Shown piece after piece: positions 44,079 through 49,030 of a stretch of DNA of 49,030 nt. A model generated the notes under the pieces. It made no database searches, was not told the origin of the DNA, and worked only from the letters and a program-made list of their open reading frames with translations. How positions within the stretch are numbered: position 1 is the first letter of the stretch; each line of letters begins with the position of its first letter. The translations under genes and the position numbers were made by a program. Source of the stretch: Dactylosporangium sp. AC04546 (GTDB taxonomy: Bacteria > Actinomycetota > Actinomycetes > Mycobacteriales > Micromonosporaceae); NCBI RefSeq assembly GCF_022095675.1, contig NZ_JAHYSG010000090.1, positions 1 to 49,030 on the forward strand, written 5' to 3'.

Positions 44079-44398
44079 CAGTCGGCCACCGGACGCCACG
44101 AACCAGGCACATACTCCCGCTGGCGCACCACCTTGTAGGAGCCGGCGGGGATGCCGATCGCGCTGTGCTCCTCGTGGACGACCCGAGCCCGGGTGACGAT
44201 GCGCACGAACAGGCGGTCGACGTCGTCCCGGTCGGCGAGCAGCATCACATCCGGCCCGACGATCACGTGGGCGTGGCCGGTGGCCTCGCCGCGGGCGAGG
44301 ATCATGCGGCCCGACCGGTCGCGCGGGGCCGGCACGGCCGTGGCCGGGACCTCCGCGGCGCTCACGGGCACCAGCAGCACATCTCCTTGGCGATACAC
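44078..44398 (-). CDS. conserved hypothetical protein paired with DUF6745
   Basis: A 106-residue soluble protein. Distinct stretches are YRQGDVLLVPV, ARGEATGHAHVIVG, VHEEHSAIGIPAGSYKVVRQREYVPG. The His-rich GHAHV and HEEH parts could bind metal, and the fold looks like a small beta-barrel. I recall such proteins beside DUF6745 genes, but I know of no assigned function. The GTG at 44398 has GGAGG 6 bases upstream, and its stop overlaps the DUF6745 start, so the two are made together. Confidence 0.78.
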   Translation of the reverse strand: MYRQGDVLLVPVSAAEVPATAVPAPRDRSGRMILARGEATGHAHVIVGPDVMLLADRDDVDRLFVRIVTRARVVHEEHSAIGIPAGSYKVVRQREYVPGSWRPVAD

Positions 44399-44518
44399 GG
44401 GGGACCTCCGAGCCGCGAGGGGTACCTGTCAGGGCGGAGAGTAGCCAGGGGGTACGACAATTTTTTCGCCCCCGCCCGCACCCCGGTGGCGGCTTGATGG
44501 ACAATGATTGAAGAGCAA

Positions 44519-44700
44519 CAGGAGGGGAGTATTCCCCCGCGACGGTCGTCGTCAGCACGGTGCACCCACGGTCACGTGGGCCGCACCCGGCGTCGTCGGT
44601 CACCCGGCGTTGGCGGGTGGCGGAAGAGACCTCCGGTGTCAACTGCACAGTCCGCGCGTCCCCCAGGGGTCGGCGCGGTCTGTGGTGTGTCTACCGGAGG
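44519..44700 (+). promoter_or_regulatory. yybP-ykoY-type manganese riboswitch with SD-sequestering platform
   Basis: The leader of the TerC gene contains GGAGGGGAGTATTCCCCC (44521-44538) and, 90 bases on, GAAGAGACCTCC (44623-44634). GGAGG/CCTCC close the aptamer (P1), and the GGGGAGTA and AGAC loops match the yybP-ykoY family. A hairpin (CACAG-T-CCGCGC ... GCGCGG-T-CTGTG) follows. The ribosome site CCGGAGG (44694-44700) is the exact complement of CCTCCGG (44630-44636), so P1 formation and ribosome-site sequestration exclude each other: ligand binding should turn translation on. The family name is from memory of the motif. Confidence 0.75.
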
Positions 44701-44708
44701 AATCACAC

Positions 44709-45725
44709 GTGGACGTTGCTGGCTGGATCTGGACCGCGACGCTGGTCGGTCTGGGTGCCATTCTGTTGTTCGATCTCGCGATCGTCGCCCGCCGGCCACA
44801 TGAGCCGTCGATCAAGGAATCGACGATCTGGGTCACGGTCTACGTCGGGCTGGCGGTGCTGTTCGGCCTGTTCGTGCTGTGGAAGTGGGGCGGGGGCTAC
44901 GCCGGGGAGTTCTACGCCGGCTGGCTGACTGAGTACAGCCTGTCGGTCGACAACCTGTTCGTCTTCGTCATCATCCTGTCCCGGTTCAAGGTGCCCCGGC
45001 AGTACCAGCAGAAGGTCCTGCTCATCGGCATCGTGCTCGCGCTGGTCATGCGCGGCGGCTTCATCGCCGTCGGCGCGGCCGCGATCAGCCGATTCTCGTG
45101 GGTCTTCTACATCTTCTCCGTCTTCCTGATCTACACCGCCGTGAAGCTGGCGACGCAGGGCGAGACGGACCAGGAGGACTTCAAGGAGAACGCGCTGATC
45201 CGCTGGTCCCGGCGGGTCCTGCCGATGACCAAGCAGTACGAGGAGTCCCGCCTGACGGCCCGGGACGAGCGCGGCCGGCTGCACATGACCCCGATGGTCG
45301 TGGTGCTCATCGCGATCGGTACGACGGACCTGATCTTCGCCCTGGACTCGATCCCGGCGATCTTCGGCCTCACCGCCGAGCCCTACCTGGTCTTCACCGC
45401 GAACGTCTTCGCGCTCATGGGGCTGCGCCAGCTGTACTTCCTCATCGGCGGCCTGCTCGACCGGCTGGTCTACCTCTCGATCGGCCTCGCGGTGGTCCTC
45501 GGCTTCATCGGCGTGAAGCTGTTCCTGGAGGCGCTGGCCGACAACAGCCTGCCGTTCATCAACGGCGGCAAGCACGTCGAGTGGGCCCCGCACATCGGCA
45601 TCGAGCTGTCGCTCAGCGTGATCATCGGTACCCTCGCGATCACCACCGTGGCCTCGCTCATCAAGTCCCGGCGGGATGCGCGTGCAGAGTCTGTAGAACC
45701 AGACAAAACGTCCAACGCTTCCTAA
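44709..45725 (+). CDS. TerC-family membrane protein (metal exporter)
   Basis: A 338-residue protein with about nine membrane segments. The family's two acidic membrane motifs are present: LSVDNLFVFVIILS and LIFALDSIPAIFGLT, which in TerC/Alx/MntP-like proteins line a metal path. Actinobacterial members are often called tellurium resistance protein, but TerC proteins under yybP-ykoY control are manganese exporters. The GTG at 44709 has GGAGG 8 bases upstream; this site is part of the riboswitch. Confidence 0.93.
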   Translation: MDVAGWIWTATLVGLGAILLFDLAIVARRPHEPSIKESTIWVTVYVGLAVLFGLFVLWKWGGGYAGEFYAGWLTEYSLSVDNLFVFVIILSRFKVPRQYQQKVLLIGIVLALVMRGGFIAVGAAAISRFSWVFYIFSVFLIYTAVKLATQGETDQEDFKENALIRWSRRVLPMTKQYEESRLTARDERGRLHMTPMVVVLIAIGTTDLIFALDSIPAIFGLTAEPYLVFTANVFALMGLRQLYFLIGGLLDRLVYLSIGLAVVLGFIGVKLFLEALADNSLPFINGGKHVEWAPHIGIELSLSVIIGTLAITTVASLIKSRRDARAESVEPDKTSNAS

Positions 45726-45799
45726 AGCCCCGGAAGAGGGTCGCGCTGAGCACATCGAGGCGCGATTATGAGGTTCCACGGCGGGGCGGGTGATGCATC

Positions 45800-46803
45800 A
45801 TGCAGGAGATCGCACAGCAGGGCCATCTGACGGCCCCTGCGGTGTTATGCCCGTTTCCGCCGCGGATCTCGCCCCACGCCGACGAGGTGCAGCGCTGGTC
45901 GCTGCACTGGGCGACCCGGCACGGCTTGCTCGAGCGCCCCGGCGCCCGGCAGGCCTTCGCGCGGGCCCGGTTCGCCAACCTGATGGCCCGCGCCCACCCC
46001 GACGCCGGCCCGGCCGAGCTCCAGCTCGCCACCGCGTGGCTGATCGGCATCTTCGTGCTCGACGACCTGCTGGAGAAGGCCCTGGTCCGTGCGCCGGGCC
46101 CGACCCGGGCGGCGGTCGACGGGTTCGTGCGCCGGCTGCGCCACCAGCACGCCGACGGCGGCGAGCTGGCCGGGGCGCTCGGCCGGGCGCTCACCGGTGC
46201 GCTCGACGAGGTGTGGCGGCGCACCGAGGAGCGGGTCAGCCCGGCCTGGCGCGAGCGGTTCGTCGGGCACGTCGCCGACTACCTCGACGGCACCCTGTGG
46301 GAGGCCGGCAACCGCGCGCAGGACCGCCCGCCCCTGCTGCACGAGTACCGCACGATGCGCTACCACAGCGCCGCGACCGAGATGTTCTTCGACCTCATCG
46401 AGCCCATGCACGGCGTCGAGGCGCCCGCGGCCCTGCTCGCCGACCCCGACTTCGCCGTCATGCGGCAGTCCGCCGGCATGATCATCGGAATCTTCAACGA
46501 CCTGGTCTCATGGCCGAAGGAGGTCGCCGTCGGCGACCACCACAACATCGTCTTCGCGTTCCAGCGCGAGCACCGCCTGTCGCTGCAGGACGCCGTCTAC
46601 GCCGCGGTCGCCGAGCACGACGCGCACGTCACGACCTTCATGGCGGCCCGGGACCGGCTCGGCGCCGTGAACCCCGGGCCGTGCGCCGACGACCTGGTCC
46701 ACTGGATCCGCGGGAACCTCGACTGGTCGCTGGAGTCGGGCCGGTACACCCCGGATATCCAGGACGTCCCGGCCCGACTTCCCGAGCAGCGAACTCCGGA
46801 GGA

Positions 46804-46807
<4 letters not shown>
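45800..46807 (+). CDS. class I terpene synthase
   Basis: A 335-residue terpene cyclase. All signatures of bacterial type I enzymes are present: acidic metal motif DDLLE (D88-E92), the NSE triad NDLVSWPKE (N233, S237, E241), the arginine sensor in EYRTMRY, and the C-terminal [15 protein letters not shown] with the RY pair at 315-316. Length fits a mono- or sesquiterpene synthase working on a linear prenyl diphosphate. No prenyltransferase or P450 is nearby, so the product and any tailoring steps are not predictable. The stop overlaps that of typA on the other strand. Confidence 0.9.
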
Positions 46808-48669
<1,862 letters not shown>

Positions 48670-48793
48670 AACGCCATTGTTCCAGGCCTCCGTTGCATGC
48701 CCGCAAGGACTGTGCACGCTGTGACGAAGCCCGCCGCACGGGGCAGCGCCCCGGCCACCGAGCGGTTAGCCTACGGGCACGGGGAGGTAGACA

Positions 48794-49030
48794 ATGCAAT
48801 ACGCCGAGGACACGGGCGGGGACACCGACGAGTTTCCCAGACCCAGGCGGGCCGCGAGACGCGCCGGCACCGTCCTGCTCGCGCTCGGCCTCGCGGTCGT
48901 CCTGATCGGCTGCGCGGTGATCGTCAACCTGGCCAAAGGCGTCGACCGCGACGAGCCGTCCCAGGCCGCGGCGACGAGCGCCGCGGTGACGCCGTCGCCG
49001 ACCGAGTCCCCCTCGGCATCCCCCTCGCCG
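48794..49030 (+). CDS. membrane-anchored protein, 3' end cut by the window
   Basis: An open reading frame begins at ATG 48794 with GGGGAGG 6 bases upstream and runs off the window after 79 codons. It starts with an acidic then Arg-rich cytoplasmic part (MQYAEDTGGDTDEFPRPRR), a membrane helix (GTVLLALGLAVVLIGCAVIVNLA) and a Ser/Thr/Pro/Ala-rich extracellular stalk. The same plan is seen in the 34582 protein. The gene is divergent from typA (124-base gap). Its function cannot be told from this part. Confidence 0.7.
   Translation, partial: MQYAEDTGGDTDEFPRPRRAARRAGTVLLALGLAVVLIGCAVIVNLAKGVDRDEPSQAAATSAAVTPSPTESPSASPSP

Overview
The window is a high-GC (roughly 70% or more) actinobacterial chromosome segment. 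Several things support this: many GTG starts, strong GGAGG-type ribosome sites, twin-arginine and lipobox signals, an ANTAR response regulator of the PdtaR type, and the linked housekeeping set polA, rpsA, uvrB, coaE and typA. The gene content and the long intergenic inverted repeats suggest the family Micromonosporaceae, but that placement is an inference from memory and not a computed result.

Layout. 1-5.9 kb: an OmpR-type two-component system facing a TAXI-type binding lipoprotein, a HAD hydrolase, a YbdK-type carboxylate-amine ligase and an aldo/keto reductase. 5.9-10.4 kb: a Tat-exported 5'-nucleotidase with a minisatellite at its stop codon, a small membrane protein, a secreted M28 aminopeptidase and a TetR regulator. 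10.4-17.6 kb: a large membrane protein with an Asp/Arg repeat linker, a secreted protein, an EAL-DICT protein, a lipoprotein paired with a spermidine-synthase-like protein, and a methyltransferase divergent from a MarR regulator across two operators. 17.6-24.5 kb: a tRNA with anticodon CAA but a short variable loop, pdtaR, a branched-chain amino acid ABC importer (livHMGF) ended by two tandem terminators, a 0.6 kb repeat-rich gap, and the livK binding protein on the other strand.

24.8-34.1 kb is the conserved housekeeping block: polA, a methyltransferase, rpsA, uvrB and coaE. The gap between uvrB and coaE holds a promoter followed by a long-stem structure that could be a small RNA. 34.2-37.5 kb: two small membrane-anchored proteins, an ABM-type monooxygenase, and an NAD-salvage pair (pnuC and a NadR-like protein whose P-loop lacks the usual lysine).

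The most interesting segment is 37.5-42.5 kb. Five tightly overlapping genes match the uncharacterised families named after Salmonella STM4015, STM4014, STM4013, STM4012 and STM4011: a leucine-rich-repeat-like protein, an ATP-grasp protein, an alkaline-phosphatase-fold hydrolase and two radical SAM proteins. They look like one co-translated enzymatic pathway of unknown product. After it come a convergent DUF6745 gene with a small partner, a TerC family transporter behind a yybP-ykoY-type (manganese) riboswitch whose switching helix can be read from the sequence, a lone class I terpene synthase, typA, and the start of a membrane-anchored protein cut by the window end.
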